NCBI GenBank assembly: GCA_965644295.1
Contig: CBFFRP010000364.1
Coordinates: 1 to 37,912 of the forward strand
Length of the DNA: 37,912 nt
Direction: 5' to 3'
DNA from: Paraphysomonas bandaiensis
Lineage: Eukaryota > Chrysophyceae
Numbering within the stretch: position 1 is the stretch's first letter; every line of letters starts with the position of its first letter. Shown here piece by piece: positions 1-10,302 of the stretch. The translations under genes and the position numbers were made by a program. The notes beneath the pieces were generated by a model. The model had not been told where the DNA came from and did no database searches. It saw only the letters and a list, made by a program, of their open reading frames with translations.

Positions 1-1
1 C

Positions 2-1699
2 ATCTTTGAAAAAGACGATTTTGAGGACGAAGTGCAGGAGATCGCGCCACCTACGGAGGAGCAGAGGATAGATTATCATCAGGCTATCAAGGAGGTTCAC
101 AACGCGCAAGTAGGACACTGGGGTGCGAAAGAGACGTGGAAGCGTCTGTGTAAGCAATTTCCGGGACACGGCGTGCCTTTCAAGGTGGTTGCAGACTTCG
201 TGGACGAATGTATCAACTGTCAGAAGAATAGGCGAGAGCTGAAGCAGCGATTGATTCCTATCACTAGACATTTAAAACCGCCTCATTCCAGGAGTGCTTT
301 GGGAATTGACGCGGTTGCTATTACACCTGTTTCTAAATCTGGTTACACGCATATTGTGGTCATGGTTAATTTGTTTACGAAATTGGTGTACCTATATGCG
401 GTGAAAGGAATGACAGCTATCAATTTAGCTACAGCAGTGTGGAAGTGCTGGTGTACATACGGGCTCACGGATATGATTATATCAGATATGGGTCCTGATC
501 TCAAATCAGAACTTTTCGCAGAACTGGTTAAGTTGTCAGGACTTCGTCATGTTTTTAGTATTGCCAACAGGCATGTCAATGGATGTGAGCGTATTATTAA
601 GGAAGTGGTTCGTCACATCCGTGCTATTTGTTTTGACAAGCGAATCGAGGCTGATGCTGTTTTGGAGGACGAACTGTTACTTGCCACTATCATGTTCATT
701 CTGAATACCCACGAGAGTAGTGAGACGGGGTATTCTGCGTTCGAACTGACGTTTGGGTCCCAGGATTCTATCTATAAGAATCTTTTGGCTGCCCAGGGGA
801 GAGACAATGATCCGTCTCATCAGCTGTTGAAAAGGCTGAACGATTACTTAGCTCTAGTTCGCCAGATATCAGCAGATTACCAGAAGTCTCTAGTTGAGAA
901 ACGAGCTGAAGCGGGTTTGGATCCTGCCAAACAAAACCAGTATTGTCCAGGCGATTTTGTTATGTTCGACGCTGGTGCTAAACCACATCCGAAATTATCC
1001 TCGAGGATGAAGGGTCCTTTCGAAGTGGTACGGCAATACAAGAATGATGTTCAAATTCGAAACCTTCTTACCGGGGGAATTCGGGAATACTCTGTCTCTG
1101 ATCTTGAGCCATTTTTCGGAGATAAGGAATCGGCTATTGAAGCGGCGATGCGAGACCATGAACAATTTAAGGTGGAGGAGATTCTTTCATATACGGGAGA
1201 TTCACGAACCAAATCTACGATGGTCTTCAAGGTGAAGTATGCGGACGGCGATATCTTGGACATTCCATGGACACCGGATATTCAGTGTGAGGCATATTAT
1301 GATTTCTGTGAGTCTAGGCCTTACTTGCGGCACCTCGCATACGACTCGTTTACTGCGAAGCGTTTTATTTCTTCAATGAGGAAAGAGAATATCACAACAG
1401 TGTCGGTTGGAGATACTGTCTATGTTGATCTCAGGTTCTACGGTGACCTGTGGTACGAGAGTCTTGGTTTACCGGATTATGCCACGGCCGCGTATGTCAT
1501 GGAATTCACGTACACCCATTGGTATCACAAGAATTCCAAACGCAAGATTAGCGCCCGTTTTAATCTCAACGGTTCCAACTATGCCTTCGACAACTATTTG
1601 GTCTATTGTTGGGGGTCCCAGAAGGATTTTGACCCTGCTCGCATGATTTTGGTTGATGCGTCGCTCGCTGCGGCTTATCCCAAAATTATTCAGGAGTAG
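2..1699 (+). CDS. Ty3/gypsy-like retrotransposon pol, 3' part (integrase), cut by the window edge
   Basis: The reading frame is open from the first bases and ends at TAG 1697-1699, so the protein is the C-terminal part of a longer pol; protease and reverse transcriptase would lie upstream, outside the window. Numbering from the GTG at 32, a zinc-binding HHCC module is visible (H23, H29, C60, C63), followed by an rve-type integrase core with D93, D152 (in IISDMGPD) and E186 (in HVNGCERI). These are the DDE residues that join retroelement cDNA to host DNA. After about residue 300 comes an SH3-like stretch, then a segment near residues 385-430 resembling a chromodomain (VEEIL, FKVKYADG), which in chromoviral gypsy elements targets chromatin. 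No stops interrupt it, so the copy is fairly young. A G-rich purine tract follows the stop. Gypsy assignment is from the integrase type only, because the RT is not visible. Confidence 0.85.
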   Translation: MFEKDDFEDEVQEIAPPTEEQRIDYHQAIKEVHNAQVGHWGAKETWKRLCKQFPGHGVPFKVVADFVDECINCQKNRRELKQRLIPITRHLKPPHSRSALGIDAVAITPVSKSGYTHIVVMVNLFTKLVYLYAVKGMTAINLATAVWKCWCTYGLTDMIISDMGPDLKSELFAELVKLSGLRHVFSIANRHVNGCERIIKEVVRHIRAICFDKRIEADAVLEDELLLATIMFILNTHESSETGYSAFELTFGSQDSIYKNLLAAQGRDNDPSHQLLKRLNDYLALVRQISADYQKSLVEKRAEAGLDPAKQNQYCPGDFVMFDAGAKPHPKLSSRMKGPFEVVRQYKNDVQIRNLLTGGIREYSVSDLEPFFGDKESAIEAAMRDHEQFKVEEILSYTGDSRTKSTMVFKVKYADGDILDIPWTPDIQCEAYYDFCESRPYLRHLAYDSFTAKRFISSMRKENITTVSVGDTVYVDLRFYGDLWYESLGLPDYATAAYVMEFTYTHWYHKNSKRKISARFNLNGSNYAFDNYLVYCWGSQKDFDPARMILVDASLAAAYPKIIQE

Positions 1700-1710
1700 C
1701 TACGGCATCC

Positions 1711-2895
1711 GGGGGGGGGAGAAAGGGTAATGTAAAGCCGTGGGCTTTTATAACGCCCTTGGTAGTTTTATATGATGATATATATTGGTATAATAGGCGG
1801 TTATAGTATATGGAGAAGGAATGAACAAGTTTTATAAGTAGTTGATAGATTGAATTATTAGAGTGATCTAAAGGGAACGAAACAAGACTTACTAACCATC
1901 ATGGACACGACTTCTGTATTTCCTACGAGCTTTTCGAGGGGGATGAGTAATACCAGCGTGATTAGGAGGAGGCATACGGCAGCGATTGGGGTTAGGAAGC
2001 AGTGATACACACAATTTCGTGGGCCTACGTGATTGCCACCCGTTGGTTTACACCTATATCCATATAGCAGTCGGTGTAACAGCGATTTGAGTTAGGAAAC
2101 ATTGATTGGTACCGCATGTGCGATATTCGTAGTCCATTCATCATTATGAGAAGCTTTCTGATGGTTTTGAACAGCTCTATGTGCTTGCTCATCGTTCCGG
2201 ACTATGATATACGATTATTTTCCCATTATCACACACCATCGATTTTCTGTGGAATGGGGAGGAATTCGTAGGGTGCCATTGGGCACAGATGCATAGGTGT
2301 TCTAGGCATGCTGATGGTAAAATTTCCCTATGTATAGATGGCTAGGTCTGTTGTACACTGGTTCGCAGGAATGGCGATGTTTAACGGGTTGAAATGTGAT
2401 TGCAGTTGTCATGAAATGTGCTTGCAATTTTTGTGGATTCGAAGATTGTCATTTTTGGGTGTTTGTGGCTCGAAAATCGGCGATTTTCTGCAATTCTCAA
2501 AAATTGGGGATTTTTGGGTTTTTTGGGACTCAAAAATCGGAGGTTTTTGGAAAAGACCTATTTAGGCGTATTTCAGGGGGTTTTTGACTATAAACGATGT
2601 AGGATATGAATCGTATGTAGTGTAGTACATGTTTGAGCATATTGTACGGTTGTGGTTGCATTCAATGTCCTGTGTATGAGGAGGAGTCTTTAGACTAGGG
2701 GTCTGTCTTTCGTTTTGCTTGTAACTTTAGTTTTAATAATAATTCTCTATGAAATTAACATAGTTGGTTGACTGATCTGTCTATTGGGAGCTTTAGATTG
2801 CAGGATACAGGGGAGCTTGTGTTTCTGGCTGTTGGTTTCTTAAAGAGTTATTATTATAGTTTTCTGTTTCGTTGTTTCGACAAACAACCATTACA
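1711..2895 (+). repeat. Putative polypurine tract and 3' LTR of the gypsy-like element
   Basis: Twelve bases after the integrase stop is a purine run (1711-1727: nine G, then AGAAAGGG), as expected for the plus-strand primer of reverse transcription. TGTAAAGCCG begins at 1731, a typical LTR start. A matching end, CCATTACA, lies at 2888-2895, giving TGTAA...TTACA ends and a candidate LTR of about 1.16 kb. The other LTR is outside the window, so the end is a guess; the LTR could be much shorter. The stretch has no coding potential I can support. It contains four imperfect palindromic repeats near 2435-2551. Confidence 0.35.
2435..2551. repeat. Four imperfect palindromic repeats in the putative LTR
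   Basis: Four related units of about 24 bases start near 2435, 2468, 2494 and 2527, each of the form CTCRAAAATYGGNGATTTTTGG. The second contains a perfect palindrome at 2472-2488 (GAAAATCG-G-CGATTTTC). The others are weaker inverted repeats of the same sequence. They could be protein-binding or RNA-structure elements of a retroelement LTR; the function is unknown. Confidence 0.6.
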
Positions 2896-2911
2896 TATCT
2901 TTTCAGTGATC

Positions 2912-5900
2912 TTAGGTTGCAAGACCTGAGTTGTTCATATATTCAGCCATATACTCGGACTCCATACTGGAAGTTGCAACTGTAGTCTGCAGTTTGGACT
3001 GCCATGCGATTGCTCCAGCACATAAGAATACAATATAACCGGTAGTTGAACGTCTCGTTAGTATATCACCTGCCCAGTCCGCATCACTAAATACATGTAA
3101 ATCAAACTTACTCCCACTGAATTTGATTCCTTTGCTGGTGGTGCCTCTCAAATATTTCAATAAATGAATAGCTAAACGACACGATGCGTATGTAGGATTA
3201 CTGCTGTATCTCGATAGTAATCCGATTGCATAGGCGAGATCTGGTCTTGTGTGGAGTGCGAGATACAGGATTGCTCCAATAATACTACGATACGGAAATT
3301 TTGAGACCCAGTCCTCCTGTTCTGATGTAAGTTCCCGTTCTGCAGCTAGTAGTTCTTGTGCATTTGATGGCAACGGAGCTTCCTTATTCTTTCTACTGTT
3401 TCCCATGACATGGTTGAATTTCTGAATCACTTTCTCCGCATACTGTGATTGATCTAGTTTGAACCAGTCTTCGCCTCTCGTGATTCGAATATTTAGGAAA
3501 CTTTGGCACTCTCCCATGTCCCTCATTTCAAACGTTTGGCAGAACTTGTTCTTGACAAAAACAAGGAATTCAAAATCCACAGATGCGATTATGATGTCAT
3601 CTACATACAGGAGTAATAACGTAAGTTTGCCTTGGTGCCAACGATAATATAAGCAGGTATCTAACACGCATGATCTAAACTGCATTGACTTTATGAATTT
3701 ATCGATGTGGCGATTCCACTGACGCGGTGAGGCTCGTAAACCATATAGTGCTTTGATGAGTTTAAAACACCATCCATTGCTGAGCTCCTCATCTGGAGGT
3801 GGGTACATGTAGACATCTTCATCTAAATTTGCATAACAAAATGCAGAACTGACATCAAGCTGGTGTACATGCATATGGAACATAAAAGCAATTGCAATCA
3901 CGAGCCTGATAGTTATCCCTTTGACAACCGGTGCAAATGTAGATGGCTCCTCCTCAGTTTTCTCCTGAAGATTTCCTAGTGCGACTAGTCGAGCTTTATA
4001 CTTCTGTATGTTGCCTAGTATGTCACGCTTGAGTTTGTGAACATACTTACATCTGATTAATTTGACCCCAGATGGTCGACGTACTATCTTCAAAACGCCT
4101 CTTCGTAAAAGAGCTTTCTTCTCTATTCGTCTGGCTGTTCTCCATTCTTCCGCTTGAGGGGACCTCTCCGCCTCTAGAAAACTGTTCGGTTCATGGACGT
4201 GTTTATTCTCAGTACTCTCCTCTGAATCCATGACATTTACATCGGCATCCATTACCTCTATCATGTTAATTTCTCCTAACACTGAAGCATTAGCTAGCCT
4301 CCTCCGTAAACGCTTACGTTTCTCTGCATCCCTTTTAGATACTCTCTGTAGGGTATTAGTACTGTTAGAATTTATAGTATCAGTATATTCAGGTACTCCC
4401 TGTTTTACTGCTCGATCAGGTTCTCCCTGAGCTGCATCTGCATCAAGTACTCCTTGAGTCATATCTTCATCAGGTGCTCCCTGAATAATACCATGGTTAA
4501 CTAGCTGCTCCTGATGGCTCTCAGGTGCTGGGATAGTGGACGTACTCCGTCCATCAGTGGTACTAGAAGCGTCCCTCGTTCCCGTATATCCCGTGTATCC
4601 AGGCGTATTCCTTGTCATTACCTGAACATCTTCTATATGTATGGGTACCTTCTGCTCAATGTGGGTTCTCCCCGCAGTTACAAGTGACCGATAACCAACA
4701 ATGACACCCTTTCTTTCTACCACTCTGGTGGTCTTGTACAACAGCCCGTCTTCATCGTCTATGTGAAAAGTCTTCACGAGATGCTGATAATCATTCACCG
4801 TCTTTGGTCTAGGTGCTGTTCGTACTCGAAGAGCGTCGATTTCTGCGTAATATTCTTCGGTGCGGGAAGGTATACTCTCATCTGTGAGTATGTGTACACA
4901 CGTAATTACCTTATCGGTTGCTGGGAGATACACCTGGTATCCAACTTTATCTTCCGAATATCCCACTAGGTATCCAATCTTTGATTTATCGTCCCAGTCC
5001 TTTCGCCTGTCCGCCTTAGGTGTCAATATATAAGTTTTGCACCCCCATACTCTAAAATATTTCAAACTGGGTGGCTGACCCGTGACATACTCATATGGGG
5101 ACATGTATCCTCTGTCCGTCCTTGTAGGGAGTCTGATCAGTGTATAGCGAGCAGCATGATACGCGTCTAACCAGAATGGAACCGGTAGGCCTGACTGCAA
5201 CAACATCGCCAACGCCATCTCTGATGCAGTCCTGAATTTTCGCTCCTCTACTGCATTCATTTCCGGACTATCTGTTGAAGACCAAGTATGTTTGTAGCAG
5301 CCTTGTGATCTCAAATAGCTCCTAAGTTCTTGATTTATGAGTTCTCCAGCTCCATCAGCGTGGTAGTGGTCCACTCTCAGCTTATATTGCCTAATCTCTC
5401 CTTCGAACACCTCTCTAAAAAACTGAATCACTTCTTCTTTAGTACGCTGGTTTACGCCTTTTACCCAGAACATCCTACTCGGGTGATGAGTTAGTTTGAT
5501 CACGTAGCGCTCATCACCTCGAGCGGGAGTATTCAGAAATACTTGCACATCAGCCGATATGTCCGGCTTGACATCCGTATCCTCCTTTGTGTGAAACGAA
5601 ACTCTCGTAATCTTTGATCTGGCACATATGCTACAGAGACAAGATTTTTTTAATGCAGTCTTCGATAGGTGCTTCCTCTGCAGATTTGAGCCCGTGAACA
5701 ACATCCTTCTATGTGCCTCCGTTAGAGCCCCTTTGTTGAAATGGCCCATTCTCCTATGCAGCAGTTCCAGCTCGTCCTCACCAGTCCTATCGCTAAGATT
5801 TACTTCACAATTACTCGGTGTAGACACATCTGGAAGCTCCAACAGCTGCTGAGTTGGAACTGCAGTCATTCCATTTTTCATGGGTCCCTCCAGTACCAGC

Positions 5901-7294
5901 TCACCGGTATTACAGTCATAAATTTGGATCCCATACCACACCGTGAATCGATAGCCCATTTCGTTCAGCTTACGTCCGGAGCACAGGCATCGATTGATCT
6001 GATCTGAAATTTCTATGTCTCTCCATGCTCCACGGGAACCCACACTTGTGATATGAATCTCTGATCCCTTCTTAGATCCGTTTATCACCTTTGATGTATT
6101 CATATGAGTGTCAAGCATGGTCACATCATTCATCAAGAACATTGATGATGAACAGCATGTATCTATGTATGTATAGTGTTCAGCAGTACCAATCATACAA
6201 CATGTGTCACTTTTATCATATATATCAACAGCACAGTCATAAAGCATATTCGCTTCGGACTCCGAGTCAGACTCGGTTCCTCCTCTGCGGATATTCTCGA
6301 ATGTGAAAACCTTCCCAGATTTCTGGGGTTTCTTGGTCTTTCCAGTCGAATTTCGGGGACATTCGTTCGCGCGATGGTTTTTGGATTTGCATACTCTGCA
6401 TCCTGTATATTCCTTACTGCCCGGTCTTTGTCCCTTCGTTTCCCCCTTTTTCTTCCTACATTGTTCTGTATTATGATTGTGTATTATACCTTTCTTCGAG
6501 CAATAAGTGCACTTCCTCTTTGTAGATACTCTCTCTTTCTTTCGAGGCTTTTCAATATGATTCAGCTCCTCCGTGCTCTTGCGCTTCTTCTCTATGATTT
6601 TCCTCCCATACTTGGTGTCGTCGAACTGTTCGATACGTTTGGATAGCAATTCATATGGTACATCATCGGGCATTAAATACAGGGCATAATTCAAACCGTC
6701 ATATTCATCACTGATAATTCCCTCCTTCAGCCTACTAATTTTTGATTCTTCCGTTACCGTTTGGTTATGCGCCTGAAGTTCACGAAGAAGCAGCTCAAAA
6801 CGCAGTACATACTCTTTCGCGGTCTCCCCTGGCTTCATCTCGAATGATCCAAACTGAGCAAGCAGAGCACTAATCTTGTTTTGTGTTCCCCCTTCAAAAC
6901 ACGATTTAAGAGTGCTAACCATCTCTCTGGCGCTGAACTTATTAACTCTTCCTTCAGCTGCCTTGAACTCCTTGTGCTTCAGATGAAACTTCTGCAGCGC
7001 CTTCGGAGATCGCTTCACCGCCTCTCTGCAGTATGAGTAGGCAATTGCATTCGCCTTCCAATACTTGTCCACCGCTTCTTTGTAGGACTTGGTCTCAAGA
7101 CTATTCAGGGGTTGAATTCCGAAATCCTCTTCCTCTGGTGGCCTTTCTAGAGCCACCTCACTCTGCTCCTTTCTCATAAGGAACGTCTCAAAGTCTTCGA
7201 TCCATTGTTCAACGTTGCTCTCGTCGAACCATGGAACATCAGCTCTATCCTCCTTCTCTCCTCCGCATTCGCTACCATATTGACTAAAGACCAT
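2912..7294 (-). CDS. Ty1/copia-type retrotransposon gag-pol polyprotein, RNase H end missing
   Basis: One uninterrupted frame of about 1460 codons. The frame opens after a TAA just upstream, and the first ATG is at 7292-7294. Order of domains: gag; two zinc knuckles (the second a clear CX2CX4HX4C, CRVCKSKNHRANEC); an aspartic protease region with DTCC at 6152-6163; an integrase zinc domain (LLHRRMGHF ... CLCSIC); an integrase core with HADGAGE and ...NAVEERK; reverse transcriptase with the YVDD catalytic box at 3596-3607; then RNase H. The integrase-before-RT order makes it copia/Pseudoviridae-like. RNase H starts normally (FSDADWAG, SSMESEYMA) but homology stops near 2945 and ten unrelated residues lead to TAA. 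About 70 C-terminal residues usual for copia RNase H are absent. I found no matching LTR pair around it. Confidence 0.93.
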   Translation of the reverse strand: MVFSQYGSECGGEKEDRADVPWFDESNVEQWIEDFETFLMRKEQSEVALERPPEEEDFGIQPLNSLETKSYKEAVDKYWKANAIAYSYCREAVKRSPKALQKFHLKHKEFKAAEGRVNKFSAREMVSTLKSCFEGGTQNKISALLAQFGSFEMKPGETAKEYVLRFELLLRELQAHNQTVTEESKISRLKEGIISDEYDGLNYALYLMPDDVPYELLSKRIEQFDDTKYGRKIIEKKRKSTEELNHIEKPRKKERVSTKRKCTYCSKKGIIHNHNTEQCRKKKGETKGQRPGSKEYTGCRVCKSKNHRANECPRNSTGKTKKPQKSGKVFTFENIRRGGTESDSESEANMLYDCAVDIYDKSDTCCMIGTAEHYTYIDTCCSSSMFLMNDVTMLDTHMNTSKVINGSKKGSEIHITSVGSRGAWRDIEISDQINRCLCSGRKLNEMGYRFTVWYGIQIYDCNTGELVLEGPMKNGMTAVPTQQLLELPDVSTPSNCEVNLSDRTGEDELELLHRRMGHFNKGALTEAHRRMLFTGSNLQRKHLSKTALKKSCLCSICARSKITRVSFHTKEDTDVKPDISADVQVFLNTPARGDERYVIKLTHHPSRMFWVKGVNQRTKEEVIQFFREVFEGEIRQYKLRVDHYHADGAGELINQELRSYLRSQGCYKHTWSSTDSPEMNAVEERKFRTASEMALAMLLQSGLPVPFWLDAYHAARYTLIRLPTRTDRGYMSPYEYVTGQPPSLKYFRVWGCKTYILTPKADRRKDWDDKSKIGYLVGYSEDKVGYQVYLPATDKVITCVHILTDESIPSRTEEYYAEIDALRVRTAPRPKTVNDYQHLVKTFHIDDEDGLLYKTTRVVERKGVIVGYRSLVTAGRTHIEQKVPIHIEDVQVMTRNTPGYTGYTGTRDASSTTDGRSTSTIPAPESHQEQLVNHGIIQGAPDEDMTQGVLDADAAQGEPDRAVKQGVPEYTDTINSNSTNTLQRVSKRDAEKRKRLRRRLANASVLGEINMIEVMDADVNVMDSEESTENKHVHEPNSFLEAERSPQAEEWRTARRIEKKALLRRGVLKIVRRPSGVKLIRCKYVHKLKRDILGNIQKYKARLVALGNLQEKTEEEPSTFAPVVKGITIRLVIAIAFMFHMHVHQLDVSSAFCYANLDEDVYMYPPPDEELSNGWCFKLIKALYGLRASPRQWNRHIDKFIKSMQFRSCVLDTCLYYRWHQGKLTLLLLYVDDIIIASVDFEFLVFVKNKFCQTFEMRDMGECQSFLNIRITRGEDWFKLDQSQYAEKVIQKFNHVMGNSRKNKEAPLPSNAQELLAAERELTSEQEDWVSKFPYRSIIGAILYLALHTRPDLAYAIGLLSRYSSNPTYASCRLAIHLLKYLRGTTSKGIKFSGSKFDLHVFSDADWAGDILTRRSTTGYIVFLCAGAIAWQSKLQTTVATSSMESEYMAEYMNNSGLAT

Positions 7295-7862
7295 TTTCAG
7301 ATGATTAAGATCGTTGTAAGAGAAGTTTAAGTTAGTCAAACTAGATAGATTACTTTATTATGATTGTATACACAATTGTGTGTGTTGTCATGTAGCACAT
7401 GTCAACAACATGATAAATTATTTCGTTCATGTTAACCACTGCTCAACTTCCGTATCTTGAATCGTCATGATATAATACTTCAGTTTCACAGTTATAGCTA
7501 TATAGCACCTTTTGACTATTGACTACGTATTACTGTTTTTCACATTGTATTTAACGTATTCTACAGTACTATCTTAGAGAACCATACGTATTCCAACAGG
7601 GGGCTGGGACGGCACGAGTAAGTTTGTGACTTTCTTCTATAATGAATACTAAACTGAAAAAGCTACAAAACAACAGAAAAGCTCCAGGTTTTTGAGTTGT
7701 GGGTTGTGAGTGTACCGTTTAACGGTTCAACGACATTGCACAGCAGTACCCTACAATATACTAGCTCATTTGCCCTTCAACACTACTGCTATTTACACAT
7801 TCAAGAATAAGGGGTTTCCACTGCGATACTGGAACGACAATGTCCTACGCACTCCATTTTAA
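7295..7862. other. Spacer between copia gag start and the glycosyltransferase 3' end
   Basis: No gene is visible. The first part should contain the copia leader and 5' LTR, but I see neither a copy of the 2600-2911 sequence nor a typical initiator-tRNA primer site. A hairpin with 11-base arms (10 of 11 paired, three-base loop) lies at 7383-7407. The rest is AT-rich with no recognisable signal. Confidence 0.5.
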
Positions 7863-9656
7863 TCACGTTATTGTTAGTACACAATTCGTAACTACCTGCT
7901 GAATCCAAAACATCATCGTCTCACGTACAGTTGCGCCAAACTGACCCTCCTCAAGAATTTTCTCTTTGCCCATCCTCTCTAACTTTTCCTTATTCGCTTG
8001 GGTATACAGATCCCAATGAAAAACAGCTTTCGTCCTTGACACATAAAAGACATTTACACATTAATACATTATATGTCTGAGTGATACCTGTCCGTTAATC
8101 TCCATTCCATATACTTCACACCTGCTTCACGAGCTCTATCCGGTATAAGAGCCCTGTGCTTATTTTTATATGGAAGCAACTGTAAATAAACTGTGCCAGG
8201 GTGCATGTACACAACGTTATCACCGCCCGATCCTATTACTCCAACAAGGACATGAACAGATCGAATTGCGCGAATGCGCTCAAAAAGTGTCATTCTTTCT
8301 AGCGGCAGTAAAACACAATCGATACCCAACTTCATAGTTTCTTCTAACAATTTATACTCATTTAAAATAAAACGCTTGCTACGTCGGGATATAATACCCA
8401 CTCTGTAAGAAGTCGAAGGTGGATATACTGACTCTAATCTCAGTCGATTCACCACATATTCAACTGCATACTCTGTATTCTTTCTCGACTGACGAGGCCT
8501 GAATGACGATGAGTTGCAGAAACATATTCCATCCGGAAGTAGTTTGTCATGTCGCCGCCAACAAAAATTAGATATCAAACCAAAATGCTCAAAAAACTTC
8601 GTATCTTTAGCACCAGATACCAATATATGCACATGTCCACTCGACCCCAGTTTAAATCTCCAGAAATTCAATATATCAGACCAAGATGCCATCCTGAAAT
8701 AAATATTAACCATATCATATCATTTATTAATACTTCTACTACCAATGATAAAACATCGCTTGCGATTCATCGTCCAAGTGCAGCACAATACTGCTGTCAT
8801 GAATCCACCTCTTGCACTCTGAGTGATGTCTGACATCAGACCATCCCCCCCTTTCCGTCATCCTCTTTGCCTTATCACAAGTTTGTGATTGGGAAAAGGT
8901 CCCCTGTCCAGAGAAGTCTTCGCATATTGCTCGGGATGTGCTCCAAACACACATTTCATCGGAGGAACATGCCTCTTCGTCATGAATCATGCAGGCATCG
9001 GACATAACATCACTACACAAAAAAATTACCAGAAAAACACCCACTACAACTTACTACCATCCAGAATATCCTAGCAATGGACCATGGTTTCGTCCAAATG
9101 AATCTGCCATCCCACTTTCATAATACTGCGTCAAAAAATCGGTTGTTTGCTCTTCTTTAGAAACTTTCATCCGAAGGTTACCATCACTTTGCGTAGATTG
9201 AAATCGCTCCCATGAACTACTGTGTGTAGGCACAATAGAGTGCCAATCAATCTTTGCTTTTCTAAAAGAGTCAACGATATTAGGAACACTTCTATCAGAG
9301 AATGAAAGAGTTGAAGTAAGTTCATCTTTACTGCTGCTTTCTTGAGTAGATAATATTGATGAGTTAGATATCTCTAAATTCGATTGTGTCTCCATTTCAG
9401 AATTTCTTCCCGTATTAATAATAGCATCTTTCTGTTGATTGTTATATACGACAAACCTCATAACTATCACAGTAATGTATAGAAGCACTATCACTAGAAG
9501 CAGACAACGTATCATCATTACTTTGAATCTATTCAATGACAGTTGTTGACTGTATTGATATGATTTATAAGTGGTAGTTAGTAACTTGTAATGCAATGGA
9601 TAGATAAATATACGTGGATCTGTATATATATATGCTGTAGTGTGCAATCCATGCAC
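7863..9656 (-). CDS. GT61-like glycosyltransferase, type II membrane protein (4 exons)
   Basis: Exons 9656-9058, 9012-8743, 8693-8088 and 8034-7863, with introns of 45, 49 and 53 nt, all GT-AG and in phase. The ATG at 9656 gives 548 residues; the ATG pair at 9518 gives 502 and puts a signal-anchor (MMIRCLLLVIVLLYITVIVM) at the N terminus, so 9518 is the likelier start. Next come a Ser/Thr-rich stem, a cysteine-rich segment (about six Cys, exon 2), and a C-terminal domain with VGIISRRSKR, a predicted Rossmann half, and VHVLVGVIGSGGDNVVYMHP followed by GTVYLQLLP. This matches the end of the DUF563/GT61 family (EOGT and plant xylosyltransferase relatives), which acts in the Golgi or ER lumen. 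The usual GxHGAGL motif is degenerate (GVIGSGGDN). Donor sugar and substrate cannot be told. It is divergent from COPB2. Confidence 0.8.
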
Positions 9657-10302
9657 TCAATGCATTAACTTACACTTTACTTGCAAGTTTATGTTGAAAT
9701 TTATTATAAACATGATCATAATGTGTGATTTAGAGGTAATTGGGACATAGTTTGCCTCCCTGGTGGCAGATAGTAGTGCCATTTCATATTTACATTAACA
9801 CATATAGAAATCGCCGGTTTATATCTATTTACTTCCTGAATATCTAGATATCTAGACAGTGTATCCTAATAGTTAGAGTTTTTGTAAATATAGTATATGA
9901 AAATCTCATCTTTTCTATAAAACACTATATTACAGACCTTCATATCTAGAAATCCAACAATACACTCCAAAAACACTGATCTGAAAAAGCTGAAATCTCT
10001 TCAAGATTTCTTTTCCCAAAAAATCACAATGTGCTATCTACTCACTTCATACTCTCTCCATGTGTATGTATGTATATATAGATCAAGATGTACAAGAGAT
10101 GACTGTATGTATGTATGTATATGTATGTGTATGTGTATGTGTATGTGTATGCAATGGGGATCATCTCATAGTGTTGGTGTTGGGTTGCATATATACACAC
10201 ATCTCTCCATATATAACCAAATCTCAGTGGAATTATAGTGAGGATTATTAAATAGGAACATTATCAATTTATCTTTGATTCAGTTCCTCTTCACATCGAA
10301 AT
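9657..10302. promoter_or_regulatory. Divergent promoter region between the GT61 gene and COPB2, microsatellite-rich
   Basis: The two flanking genes point away from this spacer, so it should hold both promoters. It is AT-rich. A TATG/TGTATG microsatellite lies at about 10062-10150 and continues inside COPB2 intron 1. I see no convincing TATA box or initiator, and the open frames here are low-complexity repeat translations. Confidence 0.5.

Noticed and set aside
6176-6646. A 156-codon plus-strand open frame inside the copia element
   Set aside because: It is antisense to the gag/zinc-knuckle coding region and has no family resemblance.
7340-7862. Search for a 5' LTR matching the sequence left of the copia frame
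   Set aside because: I found no shared block of ten or more bases between 7340-7862 and 2580-2911; without a pair no LTR can be claimed for the copia element.
10029-10251. Cysteine/Met/Val-rich small open frames upstream of COPB2
   Set aside because: They come from the TATG/TGTATG microsatellite and are not preceded or followed by plausible exons.
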